Shown here: one piece after another, positions 18,398 through 26,464 of the stretch
Numbering within the stretch: the stretch's first letter is position 1
How the letters are laid out: every line of letters starts with the position of its first letter
NCBI GenBank assembly: GCA_050247435.1
Contig: JBFWUF010000017.1
Location: 62,001-126,000 of the forward strand
DNA length: 64,000 nt
Direction of reading: 5' to 3'
Origin: JAJVID01 sp050247435
GTDB lineage: Bacteria; Acidobacteriota; Blastocatellia; RBC074
Notes under the pieces: generated by a model
Seen by the model: the letters and a program-made list of their open reading frames with translations, nothing else
Databases searched by the model: none
Told to the model about the DNA's origin: nothing
Translations under genes and position numbers: made by a program

Positions 18398-18810
18398 AAG
18401 ACGAGCGGAAGACAGCCAGAGCCGGAAAACGTGAATACCGTCGCAAACGCCTGGTGGAGGTTGAGGTTTCAATCCTGGCCATTGATTCGAGCCACGATGC
18501 GATCACCCACGCCGCATTCGATTACCGCCAACACCACGTCTATCCTTACCTGGAATCGAAAGGCTTCAACGTCGTCAAATGCCAGGGAGCGCTGGCCCGC
18601 CGGCATTACGCCGCCGAAGCCGCGCGCCAGGACAACGTGGATTATCTGACAGGCGTCGGGCATGGTCTGGCCGACGCTTATACGGGCGACGAATATGATC
18701 CGGTATTTCAAGTCGGCGATTACAGCCCGGAGGAAGTTAACGGGAAGATCGCTCACTTCCTCGCTTGCCATTCGGCGCTCGAACTGGGCGGCGACTTCGT
18801 TAAACATTGA
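18394..18810 (+). CDS. Small protein with caspase/gingipain-like (clan CD) His-Cys signature
   Basis: A 138-residue product from GTG 18394. It begins with a basic segment, then a beta-alpha unit ('VEVSILAIDSSHD', 'YPYLESKGFNVVKCQGA'). Two motifs resemble the clan-CD cysteine-peptidase dyad: G89-H90-G91 after a mostly hydrophobic strand (DYLTGVGHG) and A124-C125-H126 after another (IAHFLACHSA). The spacing of 35 residues between His and Cys is close to that of gingipain-like enzymes. The protein ends only 13 residues after the Cys (LGGDFVKH), so it is either a minimal form or a 3'-truncated gene. No continuation is visible in other frames. It is coupled to the upstream gene by a GTGA overlap. 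The catalytic assignment is inference from motif spacing. Confidence 0.65.
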   Translation: MKDERKTARAGKREYRRKRLVEVEVSILAIDSSHDAITHAAFDYRQHHVYPYLESKGFNVVKCQGALARRHYAAEAARQDNVDYLTGVGHGLADAYTGDEYDPVFQVGDYSPEEVNGKIAHFLACHSALELGGDFVKH

Positions 18811-18950
18811 ACGACTCCACCTTAAAACGAAAGAGCCGCCGCAAACAGCCGAAGCCGAAATCATCGCGCCGGTAATCTTTCGCCGTTTTGAGACAACATC
18901 GTTGATCTGCTAATCTGCCCGTCCAACATTCAATAATCCCTGTTTGCGAT

Positions 18951-21900
18951 ATGAAAAATATTTCTCTGGCTGTCATTGTCATCGCCATCGCGTCGGCGCT
19001 CGCGGCCGGTTCCCGATCTCCGAGCGAGAGCAACGCGCGGGCCTCTCAGCAAGACGACGCCCGCCTGAAACGCGAGCAGTTTTACCGATTGAACAACATC
19101 GGCGTCGCCTTCATGGAGCAGTACAAACACGAAGACGCAGTGAAGCAGTTCAAACAGGCGCTTGAACGCGACCCGAACTTTGCCGTCGCGCGCATCAATC
19201 TGGCGCTGGCCCATTTCTACTTGAACGATTCGCGCTCGGCGATTGAAGAAGCTCGCGTCGCCGTCAAACTCGCGCCCGACAGCCCGCAGGCGCATTATGC
19301 GCTCGCCGCGGCGCTCAGAAACGAAAAGCTCTACGACGAATCGCTCGCCGAATTCAACAAAGTCCTTTCGATTGATCCGCGCGATTCAGCGACCAACATC
19401 CAGATCGGCCAGCTTCATTCGCAGAAACAGCAATACCCGCAGGCCATCGCCGCATTCCAGCGCGCAATCGAATCGGAACCTTACAACGCGACTGCCGTTT
19501 ACAGTCTTGCGCAGGCTTTGATCCGTTCGGGCCAGACCGCCGAAGGCCGGAAGATGCTCCAACGCTTTCAGCAGTTGCGGGCGTCTGGTTACGCCACCAC
19601 ACTCGGCAACGTTTACGGCGAGAAGGGCCGCTACGCCGAGGCCGTCGTCAGCACCGGCGCCGAACCTGACCTGGTTTCAAAAGAGACGCCAAACGTCCGC
19701 TTCGTCGAAGCCAACGTGGAGATCAACGTCAAAACCGGCGCGAAATCATTGACCAGCGCTCTTGGCCGCAAGATCAACAAAACAGAATTCAACGATCCAC
19801 TCAACCGAGAACTGGTCAAACGCGAATTGGCGGCGCCGTTCAGTTCCAGCGTCAGTCTGGCAGATTACGATGGCGACGGAAGGCTCGATCTCTTCGTGTC
19901 GGGCGTTGACGATGCTGGCAAACCTTTCGTCAGGCTGCTGCGCAACGATGGCGGCAAATTCAGCGACGTGACCGACAAGTCGAAGCTCGCGGTCAACGCG
20001 CCAGCGAGCGGCGCGGTCTTCGGCGATTTCGACAACGACGGCAAGACCGACATAGCGATCTTCGGTTATCAAACGCTCGCGCTTTGGCGCAACAACGGTG
20101 ATGGCGGTTTTGCCGACGTGACCGCGAAATCGGGCCTGCCTGCGAGCTATCCGTCGTGGGCGATGACCGCGGCCTGGGTTGACGCCGATCACGACGGCGA
20201 CCTCGATCTCTTCGTCGGCAATTTCGCCGACCTGTCGCAGTTCCCGAACAAAGACGCGGCGATTTTCCCCGATGATTTCGCGGGCGAAGAGAACAAGCTT
20301 TATCGCAACAACGGCAACGGCGGCTTCACCGACATCACCGCGCAAACAGGTCTGGGCGGTGGAAAGAACAAGACTACGGCGGTCGTCGCGACCGATTTCA
20401 ACAACCGGCGCGACATTGATTTTCTGATCGTGAATTACGGTTCGCCCGCTCAGCTTTTCAGCAATCAGCGCGACGGATCGTTCAAAGAGGCCGCTGAACA
20501 GGCGGGAATCAAATTCAGCGGCAAGGCGCTTGGCGTGGCTGCGGGCGATTTGAACAAAGACAACTTCGTTGATTTCTACCTGCCGAACCTGGATGACAAA
20601 GACGCGCTGTTTTTGAGTGACGGTCGCGGCGGCTTCGTGAAGAAAGAGGTCGCGGGCAATGAAATCAGTCTCGCCGCGCAGTTCGCCGATTACGACAACG
20701 ACGGATTGCTCGATCTGATTACGAAAACCGCACGGGGTGTGGCGTTGCGACGCGGGCTTGGCAATCAACTGGCTGACTCCCTCTCTCAACTTCCAAATTT
20801 GAAATCCGGGATGAGGCGCTCGCTTTCGCTCGGCGATTTCAACGACGACGGCGGCATTGATCTGATTGTCGCCAACGGCGATGGCGCAATCGCGGTCTTG
20901 CAAAATGAAGGCTTCGGCAAAAATTTCGCTCGGTTGTCGCTAACCGGCAAGACCAGCAACCGCGGCGCTATCGGCGCGAAAGCCGAGCTTCGCAGCGGCA
21001 GTCTGCGACAAAAACTGGAAGTTTACTCGTCGTCGCCCGCGCCTGCTCCGGCAGGTTTGAACTTCGGCCTGGGCTATCGAACGACAGTGGACGCGCTGCA
21101 ACTGCTCTGGCCTTCGGGCGTTCTGCAATCCGAACTGAGCGTCAAGCCTTCGGCGACAAACACTTTTGAAGAATTGGATCGCAAAGGCACTTCGTGTCCG
21201 ATTCTGTACGCATGGAACGGCGCCCGGTACGAATTCGTCACCGACTTCCTCGGAGGTTCGGCAATCGGCGCGCGCACGCCGGGCAATGGCTGGAATTATC
21301 CAGATACAGACGAATACGTCCGTGTCACCGGCGATCAGTTGAAGGAGCGCGACGGTGTTTATTCGATCCTGATGAACAATCAACTCGAAGAGGTGATCTA
21401 CTTCGACGCGGTCAAGCTCCTCGCCGTTGATCATCCGGCGGACGTTGAAATCTATCCGAACGAGCGGCTGATGCCCGCGCCGCCTTTCCCTGAATATAAA
21501 ATTTACGCGACGCGGAACGCGCGGCCTCCGGTCAAAGCGACTGACGACAGAGGCGCCGGCATTCTGCCGCTGATCAAAGACGTTGATCGCAGCTACCCGG
21601 AAGATTTCGAGAAGTTGAAGTTCAAAGGTTACGCGAAGGAGCACGCGATCATGCTCGATCTGGGCGATGTCAAAAACGCAAAACGAGTCTTGCTTCTGAT
21701 GACCGCGTGGATTGATTACGCCGATTCAACGTCGAACCTGGCCGCGACGCAAGCTGGCGCCGGGTTGGCGCCGCCTTATTTGCAAGTCAAAAACGCGCGC
21801 GGCGAATGGCAGACGGTCATCCCGCAGATGGGCTTCCCAGCAGGATTGCCGAAGACGATGACGGTTGATTTGACAGGCAAATTCCTCTGCGACGATTCGC

Positions 21901-22475
21901 AGGTGCGGATCGTGACCAGCATGAGAATTTACTGGGATCAAATTCTGGTTGACGTTTCGGGCGGAGAATTTCCGACGCGCGTGACCAAACTCGAACCGAT
22001 GCGCGCCGATCTGCGCTGGCGCGGCTTCCCGCGCGAGTATTCGCCCGACGGCCGCAAGCCGCTGATTTACGATTACTCCCGTGTCGAACCGTCAGCGCCG
22101 TGGAAAGCGCATCTGGGCAATTACACGCGGTTCGGCGACGTGCGCGAATTGCTGCTTGCGCCGGACGATATCTACATCATCACTCGCAACGGCGACGAGA
22201 TGCAGATTGATTTCGACGCGCGCCGTTTGCCCGCTTTGCCGAAAGGATGGAAGCGAAGCTTTCTGGTTTACGCCGACGGCTTTGGCAAGGATATGGACAT
22301 CAATTCGGCTCGACCGGAAACCATCGGCGAACTGCCCTTTCACGGAATGAAGAGCTACCCGCACGCGGCTACGGATCGTTACCCGATGACCAGGCGGCGC
22401 CAGGAATATCTGCAACGTTACAACACGCGCACGGTCAACGAGCAGACGCAGGCGTTTTGGCGAGGGGTGAAGTAA
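18951..22475 (+). CDS. Exported TPR / FG-GAP / ASPIC-UnbV protein of 1174 residues
   Basis: A signal peptide (MKNISLAVIVIAIASALAAG) is followed by TPR repeats at about 40-215 ('FYRLNNIGVAFMEQYKHEDA' opens the first). Several FG-GAP/VCBS calcium-type repeats follow at about 285-660, with recurring motifs such as 'DYDGDGRLDLFVSG', 'DFDNDGKTDIAIFG', 'DADHDGDLDLFVGN' and 'DFNDDGGIDLIVAN'. An ASPIC/UnbV domain lies at about 665-735 ('GAIGAKAELRSGSLRQKLEV', 'LGYRTTVDALQLLWPSG'). The last 430 residues match no domain I can name. This CRTAC1-like layout is common in Acidobacteria and Planctomycetes, and is probably an extracellular binding protein stabilised by calcium. It is followed 16 bases later by the PA14 protein gene. 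Confidence 0.85.
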   Translation: MKNISLAVIVIAIASALAAGSRSPSESNARASQQDDARLKREQFYRLNNIGVAFMEQYKHEDAVKQFKQALERDPNFAVARINLALAHFYLNDSRSAIEEARVAVKLAPDSPQAHYALAAALRNEKLYDESLAEFNKVLSIDPRDSATNIQIGQLHSQKQQYPQAIAAFQRAIESEPYNATAVYSLAQALIRSGQTAEGRKMLQRFQQLRASGYATTLGNVYGEKGRYAEAVVSTGAEPDLVSKETPNVRFVEANVEINVKTGAKSLTSALGRKINKTEFNDPLNRELVKRELAAPFSSSVSLADYDGDGRLDLFVSGVDDAGKPFVRLLRNDGGKFSDVTDKSKLAVNAPASGAVFGDFDNDGKTDIAIFGYQTLALWRNNGDGGFADVTAKSGLPASYPSWAMTAAWVDADHDGDLDLFVGNFADLSQFPNKDAAIFPDDFAGEENKLYRNNGNGGFTDITAQTGLGGGKNKTTAVVATDFNNRRDIDFLIVNYGSPAQLFSNQRDGSFKEAAEQAGIKFSGKALGVAAGDLNKDNFVDFYLPNLDDKDALFLSDGRGGFVKKEVAGNEISLAAQFADYDNDGLLDLITKTARGVALRRGLGNQLADSLSQLPNLKSGMRRSLSLGDFNDDGGIDLIVANGDGAIAVLQNEGFGKNFARLSLTGKTSNRGAIGAKAELRSGSLRQKLEVYSSSPAPAPAGLNFGLGYRTTVDALQLLWPSGVLQSELSVKPSATNTFEELDRKGTSCPILYAWNGARYEFVTDFLGGSAIGARTPGNGWNYPDTDEYVRVTGDQLKERDGVYSILMNNQLEEVIYFDAVKLLAVDHPADVEIYPNERLMPAPPFPEYKIYATRNARPPVKATDDRGAGILPLIKDVDRSYPEDFEKLKFKGYAKEHAIMLDLGDVKNAKRVLLLMTAWIDYADSTSNLAATQAGAGLAPPYLQVKNARGEWQTVIPQMGFPAGLPKTMTVDLTGKFLCDDSQVRIVTSMRIYWDQILVDVSGGEFPTRVTKLEPMRADLRWRGFPREYSPDGRKPLIYDYSRVEPSAPWKAHLGNYTRFGDVRELLLAPDDIYIITRNGDEMQIDFDARRLPALPKGWKRSFLVYADGFGKDMDINSARPETIGELPFHGMKSYPHAATDRYPMTRRRQEYLQRYNTRTVNEQTQAFWRGVK

Positions 22476-22491
22476 GACCACTGAAACGCCT

Positions 22492-23430
22492 ATGAAATTC
22501 GACTTTCGTATCGCCCTGGTGATTTTCCTGCTCGCGCAATCTTCACAGCAGGCGCAAACTCCAACCGATAAGTCCAGGCGCATTCAATGCGCGCCCAATT
22601 CGCCGGTGGCGATCAACCACTGGCAGGGCGAATATTTCAACAACCGCGATCTGAGCGGATTGCCCACGATGGTGCGCGACGACGGCGAGGGCGCTCTTGA
22701 TTTCAATTGGGAATTGAAAAGCCCGGACGCCGGATGCGGCGTCCGTCAGGATGATTTTTCAGTTCGATGGACGCGCCTCGCCCCGTTCGGCGAAGGCGCC
22801 TACCGATTCACCATCACAGCCGATGACGGCGTGCGGCTTTACATTGACGGGCAAAAGCGGCTGGATCAATGGCGCGATCAGATGGCGTCGCACACGCTCG
22901 ACGCAGTGATGACAGCGGGCAATCACGAGATCACTCTGGAATATTATGAACGCGCCGGCAGCGCGGCGGTGAAGCTCTGGTGGGAACGCCATCCCTGCTT
23001 CGCCACCGTCCCGCCCGATCATTGGCGCGGCGAATATTTCGACAATCCGATCCTGACCGGCCAGCCGAAGATGACGCGCGACGACGGCGAGGCCGCGCTC
23101 GATCACGACTTCGGCGTGAAAAGCCCCGGCGAAAGCTGTCAGATTCCAGCCGATGATTTTTCAGCGCGATGGACCCGAACGGCGCCGATGGCGGCGGGAA
23201 CTTACCGCTTCATCGTCAGAGCCGACGACGGAGCGCGATTGTTCATTGACGGTAAGAAACAGATTGACGAGTGGCGCAACCAGCAACCGGCGACCTTCGT
23301 GGCCGATGTCGCGCTGACGGCAGGCAATCATCGAATTGTTGTCGAGTATTACGATCACACAGGCGGCGCTTTGGCTAAAGTTGATTGGCATTTGATCGCG
23401 CGAGCGCCTGCGCTGAGAAAACCGAAATGA
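22492..23430 (+). CDS. Secreted protein of two tandem PA14 domains
   Basis: A 312-residue protein with a signal peptide (MKFDFRIALVIFLLAQSSQQ). Two PA14 modules follow at about 35-165 and 175-305, clearly duplicated: 'WQGEYFNNRDLSGLPTMVRD' versus 'WRGEYFDNPILTGQPKMTRD', and 'YRFTITADDGVRLYIDGQKR' versus 'YRFIVRADDGARLFIDGKKQ'. PA14 domains form beta sandwiches that often bind carbohydrate. No catalytic module is attached, so it is probably a binding or structural protein. The 16-base gap after the UnbV protein suggests co-expression. Confidence 0.88.
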   Translation: MKFDFRIALVIFLLAQSSQQAQTPTDKSRRIQCAPNSPVAINHWQGEYFNNRDLSGLPTMVRDDGEGALDFNWELKSPDAGCGVRQDDFSVRWTRLAPFGEGAYRFTITADDGVRLYIDGQKRLDQWRDQMASHTLDAVMTAGNHEITLEYYERAGSAAVKLWWERHPCFATVPPDHWRGEYFDNPILTGQPKMTRDDGEAALDHDFGVKSPGESCQIPADDFSARWTRTAPMAAGTYRFIVRADDGARLFIDGKKQIDEWRNQQPATFVADVALTAGNHRIVVEYYDHTGGALAKVDWHLIARAPALRKPK

Positions 23431-23446
23431 GCCGTTTACTTTCTTC

Positions 23447-23539
23447 CAGCCCGCGCAGCCGGGCGGCGGAATGTAGCCTGGGGTTACGCGCGTTGCGCTC
23501 CACCCCAGGATACATTCCGCCGCCCGCTTTCGCGGGCTG
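23447..23539. repeat. Long inverted repeat, 37-base arms (33/37)
   Basis: Arms at 23447-23483 and 23503-23539 around a 19-base loop. The outer parts read CAGCCCGCG / CGCGGGCTG and the inner parts contain CGGGCGGCGGAATGTA. It lies between the convergent PA14 and TIR-SUMF1 genes and could terminate both. The rest of the 200-base gap shows no gene. Confidence 0.85.
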
Positions 23540-23633
23540 TGTTTGAGAATGTTTCATCGTTGGAGCTAAAAAATTTCATGCTCACTCCGCTGACGCTCCG
23601 CTCGCAGGGCAAGAGGGCAAGAGGGCCAAAGGA

Positions 23634-24818
23634 CTACGAAATCCTCGCCGATACAACCACTCGAACACCAAGGTAGTCAACGCGGGTGCTGGGATCGACG
23701 CCGTCGCGGAAAGCGGAACGACAGTCGCCTCCATAACTGTACCACGAGCCGCCCCGCACGACCCGAAGACTTGAGTCTCCGCCACTCAACCAGGCTGAGC
23801 CATCAATTGGCGCATCCTTGTAGCTGTCGTGCCAGACATCTTCGCACCACTCCCAGACGTTGCCGTGCATATCGTAAAGCCCGAATGCGTTCGGTTGCTT
23901 CTGTCCCACCGGATGCGTCTTGCTTTTTGAATTCTCGGAATACCAGGCCATCGCATACAGATCGCCCGCGTAATCGCCCGTCGTTCCGGCGCGGCACGCA
24001 TACTCCCATTCGGCTTCGCTCGGCAAGCGATAAGCTTTGCCCGTCATCTGCGCAAGCTTCCCGCAAAACTCCTTCGCATCATTCCACGAAATATTTTCAA
24101 CCGGCAATGCAGGATCGCCTTTGAAGAAAGAAGGATTCTTGTTCATCACTGCTTGCCACTGCGCCTGCGTGATTTGATATTTGCCGATGAAAAAATCGGG
24201 CACGGTGACATCGTGTTGCAGCCTCTCTCTGTCGTAACCCGTGCCTTTCGGCGATCCCATTTTGAATGAACCGCCGGGGACGTAGATCATTTCCAGCGGA
24301 ACGCCGTTCAGGTTTTCAGTAAACGATTTGCGCGTTGGAGATGAATGCAACTGCGCAGCGGTTTCGATTCGCGCGGCGGAGGATACAGGCGCGGGCATCG
24401 CTTTACCGCGCTGCTTCAACCCGTACTCAAATGCTCCCAAGAGCTGTTGCCAGCCGTCGTCTTCAAACAAATCAACCCATTGAATTTCTGACAACGAGTC
24501 CGGCATTTCGCAATCGTCCAGCCGGGCGGGGATCAGATAAACGTCATGTTCCAGTTTCTCTTCCGCCTGTTCCAGCGCCTGTTTGATCTCGCGTTGCAGA
24601 AAGCCGCGTTTATTGATCGAAGTGGCCGAAAGACAGACGAGCACGAAGTCTGATTGTTTGAGCGCTTTTTTGATGACCGGCTCCCACTTCATGCCGGGGA
24701 TGATGTGCTCGCGGTCGAGCCAGGGCTGAAATCCGGCGCCGGCCAATCGCTGGTAAAGCTGTTTGACGCGCGCTTCGTCTTCGCGGGCGTAGCTGATGAA
24801 GATCCGAACCTCGTCCAT
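23634..24818 (-). CDS. TIR domain fused to a formylglycine-generating-enzyme-like (SUMF1) domain
   Basis: A 394-residue protein from ATG 24818 (MDEVRIFISYAREDEARVKQ). An upstream extension of 54 codons lacks a ribosome site and is rejected. The TIR domain spans about 1-135, with 'DREHIIPGMKWEPVIKKAL' and E77 in 'GFLQREIKQAL' at the position used by NAD-cleaving TIR proteins. The SUMF1/FGE-sulfatase domain covers about 165-394 ('EMIYVPGGSFKMGSPKGTGY', 'YRLPSEAEWEYACRAGTTG', 'NAFGLYDMHGNVWEWCEDVW', 'VVRGGSWYS'). In true FGE the motif is GGSxxC-x4-C; here it is GGSWYS-YGGD-C, so S361 replaces the first cysteine while C366 remains. It is probably not a sulfatase maturase but a recognition module joined to a signalling or NADase TIR, as in candidate immune proteins. 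Confidence 0.87.
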   Translation of the reverse strand: MDEVRIFISYAREDEARVKQLYQRLAGAGFQPWLDREHIIPGMKWEPVIKKALKQSDFVLVCLSATSINKRGFLQREIKQALEQAEEKLEHDVYLIPARLDDCEMPDSLSEIQWVDLFEDDGWQQLLGAFEYGLKQRGKAMPAPVSSAARIETAAQLHSSPTRKSFTENLNGVPLEMIYVPGGSFKMGSPKGTGYDRERLQHDVTVPDFFIGKYQITQAQWQAVMNKNPSFFKGDPALPVENISWNDAKEFCGKLAQMTGKAYRLPSEAEWEYACRAGTTGDYAGDLYAMAWYSENSKSKTHPVGQKQPNAFGLYDMHGNVWEWCEDVWHDSYKDAPIDGSAWLSGGDSSLRVVRGGSWYSYGGDCRSAFRDGVDPSTRVDYLGVRVVVSARIS

Positions 24819-24912
24819 TCTTGCGCTCCGTTTCGGTGAAATGCTGCGTAGAGGCTGACGCGCGAGATGGGATTGTATTTGCGGGCTGCAGTTTTGCAAA
24901 GCGCCATCCGAT

Positions 24913-24936
24913 TTCAGCCTGCGATAGCAGGCTGAA
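24913..24936. terminator. Hairpin spanning the folC stop codon
   Basis: TTCAGCCTGC (24913-24922) and GCAGGCTGAA (24927-24936) form a perfect ten-base stem with a GATA loop. On the minus strand it covers the last codons and stop of folC. It may act as a terminator; there is no T-run. Confidence 0.55.
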
Positions 24937-26350
24937 GAAGCGCCTGCCTGACTTCGCCAACGAGAAACAACGACCCGCAAACGCAGATCAAGCCGTGTTG
25001 GGGTGTGATGCGCAACGCTTCATCCATAGCTTCGCTCATATTTTCAAGACAAACCACATCGCGATTGGCCGCGTCCGCAATCGCGCTCGGATCGGCGGCG
25101 CGAGGGTTGGCAATTCTGGTCGCGATGATCTGTCGCGCCACGGGAAATAGAATCTCGCTTATCTCACTGATCGCCTTGTCGGCCATCGCGCCGAAAACGA
25201 TCGTGATCGGAATCCCCTGGGTACGCATCGCTTCCAGCGTGCTCGACTCCCTCAGTCGGTCGGTCATCGGAGCCAGGCACGCTGGAAGCGATGCGTACCC
25301 AGGGCTTTTCGATGAGAAATGCTCGTCCAGAAAATCCCGCAGCACGCGAGCGCCCGCCGCGTTGTGCGCTCCGTCTAACAAGACGGGGGGCAGCAAAGGC
25401 GCTTGCGACGGCGACACGCGGATCATCTCCAACCGGCCCGGCCATTCGGCTTTGCTCAATCCTTCGACAATGGCTGGCGGCGGAATGTCGAATCCGGCGA
25501 TCCGCAACTGCTCGGCGATGTGGATCGCGGCCAGCGCGTTTGTGATCTGATGCCGTCCGCGCAGGCTCAATTGCGCGGCGTATTCATCGCGCGGCGTGCG
25601 ATAGCGGAAACGGTAGCGCCCAATGTTTTCAGCGTCGTCCGCGGCTTCAGCGTCGAACTGATCTGACGTTGAGATCATCGGCGCGTTTAACTCTTCGCAG
25701 CGCGCGATGATCGCCTTCATCGCTTCGTCGTGTTGCGGCGCGATGACTACTGGGACGCCCGATTTGACGATGCCCGCTTTTTCTCCGGCGATGGCGGCCA
25801 GCGTGTCGCCGAGGTATTGCTGGTGGTCGAAGCCGATGGGCGTGATCGCGGTCACGACCGGCTGGCAGATGTTGGTCGCGTCGAGCCTGCCGCCGAGTCC
25901 GACTTCGAGCACGGCAAGATCAATCTTCTTTTCGGCGAAATACAAAAACCCGATCATCGTCACCTGCTCGAAGAAAGTCGGCGGCGCTTGCAAGACGCCG
26001 TCAGCGACGAGTTGGTCGCTGGCCGCGCGAACTTCTGTCGCCAGCCGCGCGAACTCGTCCGGCGCGATCTCCTGCTGGTCAACGCGAATTCGTTCCGTGA
26101 TCGAAACCAGATGAGGCGAAGTGTAGAGTCCGGCGCGCAATCCCGCTGATCGCAGAATGCTCGCGGTCATCGCAGCCGTCGAGCCTTTGCCGTTCGTTCC
26201 AGCGATGTGGATGGCGGGAAATTTCTTTTGCGGATTGCCCAGAGCGCGGGCAAGCGCGCGAACGCTGTCAAGTCCCAGCTTCATCGCCAGCGTCTCATTG
26301 CCCAGGCTGTATAGATATTTAATCGCTTCGTCAATGTTCATCCCTGTCAA
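24914..26350 (-). CDS. folC: Dihydrofolate synthase / folylpolyglutamate synthase with in-frame palindromic insertion
   Basis: A 478-residue Mur-ligase-family enzyme that adds glutamate to dihydropteroate or folates. The ATP loop is 'IHIAGTNGKGSTAAM' (about 45-60); 'YTSPHLVSITERIRVD' is the FolC signature; 'TAITPIGFDHQQYLGDT' and 'LLDGAHNAAGA' carry further ATP and substrate residues. Between the helix 'LRDFLDEHF' and the strand 'ITIVFGAMADKA' there is an extra segment, about residues 349-379, encoded by a perfect 28-bp inverted repeat at 25215-25304. It is read without a stop and preserves the frame. In typical FolC proteins these two elements are joined by a short loop, so the enzyme may still fold. 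The gene otherwise looks intact. Confidence 0.92.
   Translation of the reverse strand: MTGMNIDEAIKYLYSLGNETLAMKLGLDSVRALARALGNPQKKFPAIHIAGTNGKGSTAAMTASILRSAGLRAGLYTSPHLVSITERIRVDQQEIAPDEFARLATEVRAASDQLVADGVLQAPPTFFEQVTMIGFLYFAEKKIDLAVLEVGLGGRLDATNICQPVVTAITPIGFDHQQYLGDTLAAIAGEKAGIVKSGVPVVIAPQHDEAMKAIIARCEELNAPMISTSDQFDAEAADDAENIGRYRFRYRTPRDEYAAQLSLRGRHQITNALAAIHIAEQLRIAGFDIPPPAIVEGLSKAEWPGRLEMIRVSPSQAPLLPPVLLDGAHNAAGARVLRDFLDEHFSSKSPGYASLPACLAPMTDRLRESSTLEAMRTQGIPITIVFGAMADKAISEISEILFPVARQIIATRIANPRAADPSAIADAANRDVVCLENMSEAMDEALRITPQHGLICVCGSLFLVGEVRQALLQPAIAG
25215..25304. repeat. Palindromic element inside folC, 28-bp perfect arms
   Basis: Left arm 25215-25242 (starts CCCTGGGTACGCATCGCTTC) and right arm 25277-25304 are exact complements around a 34-base loop. 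The whole element is 90 bases, a multiple of three, and is translated as part of FolC. The left arm is identical base for base to 41233-41260 in an intergenic region; the loops differ. This indicates one dispersed element family with conserved arms. Confidence 0.95.
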
Positions 26351-26363
26351 ACTCTCTCGACAT

Positions 26364-26438
26364 GGAACAGACGAAAAAGACGGAACAAACGGAAGATCTC
26401 CCGGCTCATCCGTTAGTTCCGTCTTTTCCGTCTGTTCC
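26364..26438. repeat. Inverted repeat of the ACGGAA family, 30-base arms (28/30)
   Basis: Arms 26364-26393 and 26409-26438 around a 15-base loop, in the gap between folC and uxaC. The arm contains GGAACAGACG and GACGGAAC, the modules also seen at 45297-45402 and 56035-56203. Confidence 0.88.
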
Positions 26439-26464
26439 GTAATCTCCCGTGATTACATTTTCAA

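Noticed and set aside
23634..24818. Target protein of a diversity-generating retroelement
   Set aside because: The SUMF1-type fold can be such a target, but no reverse transcriptase or template repeat is within the window.
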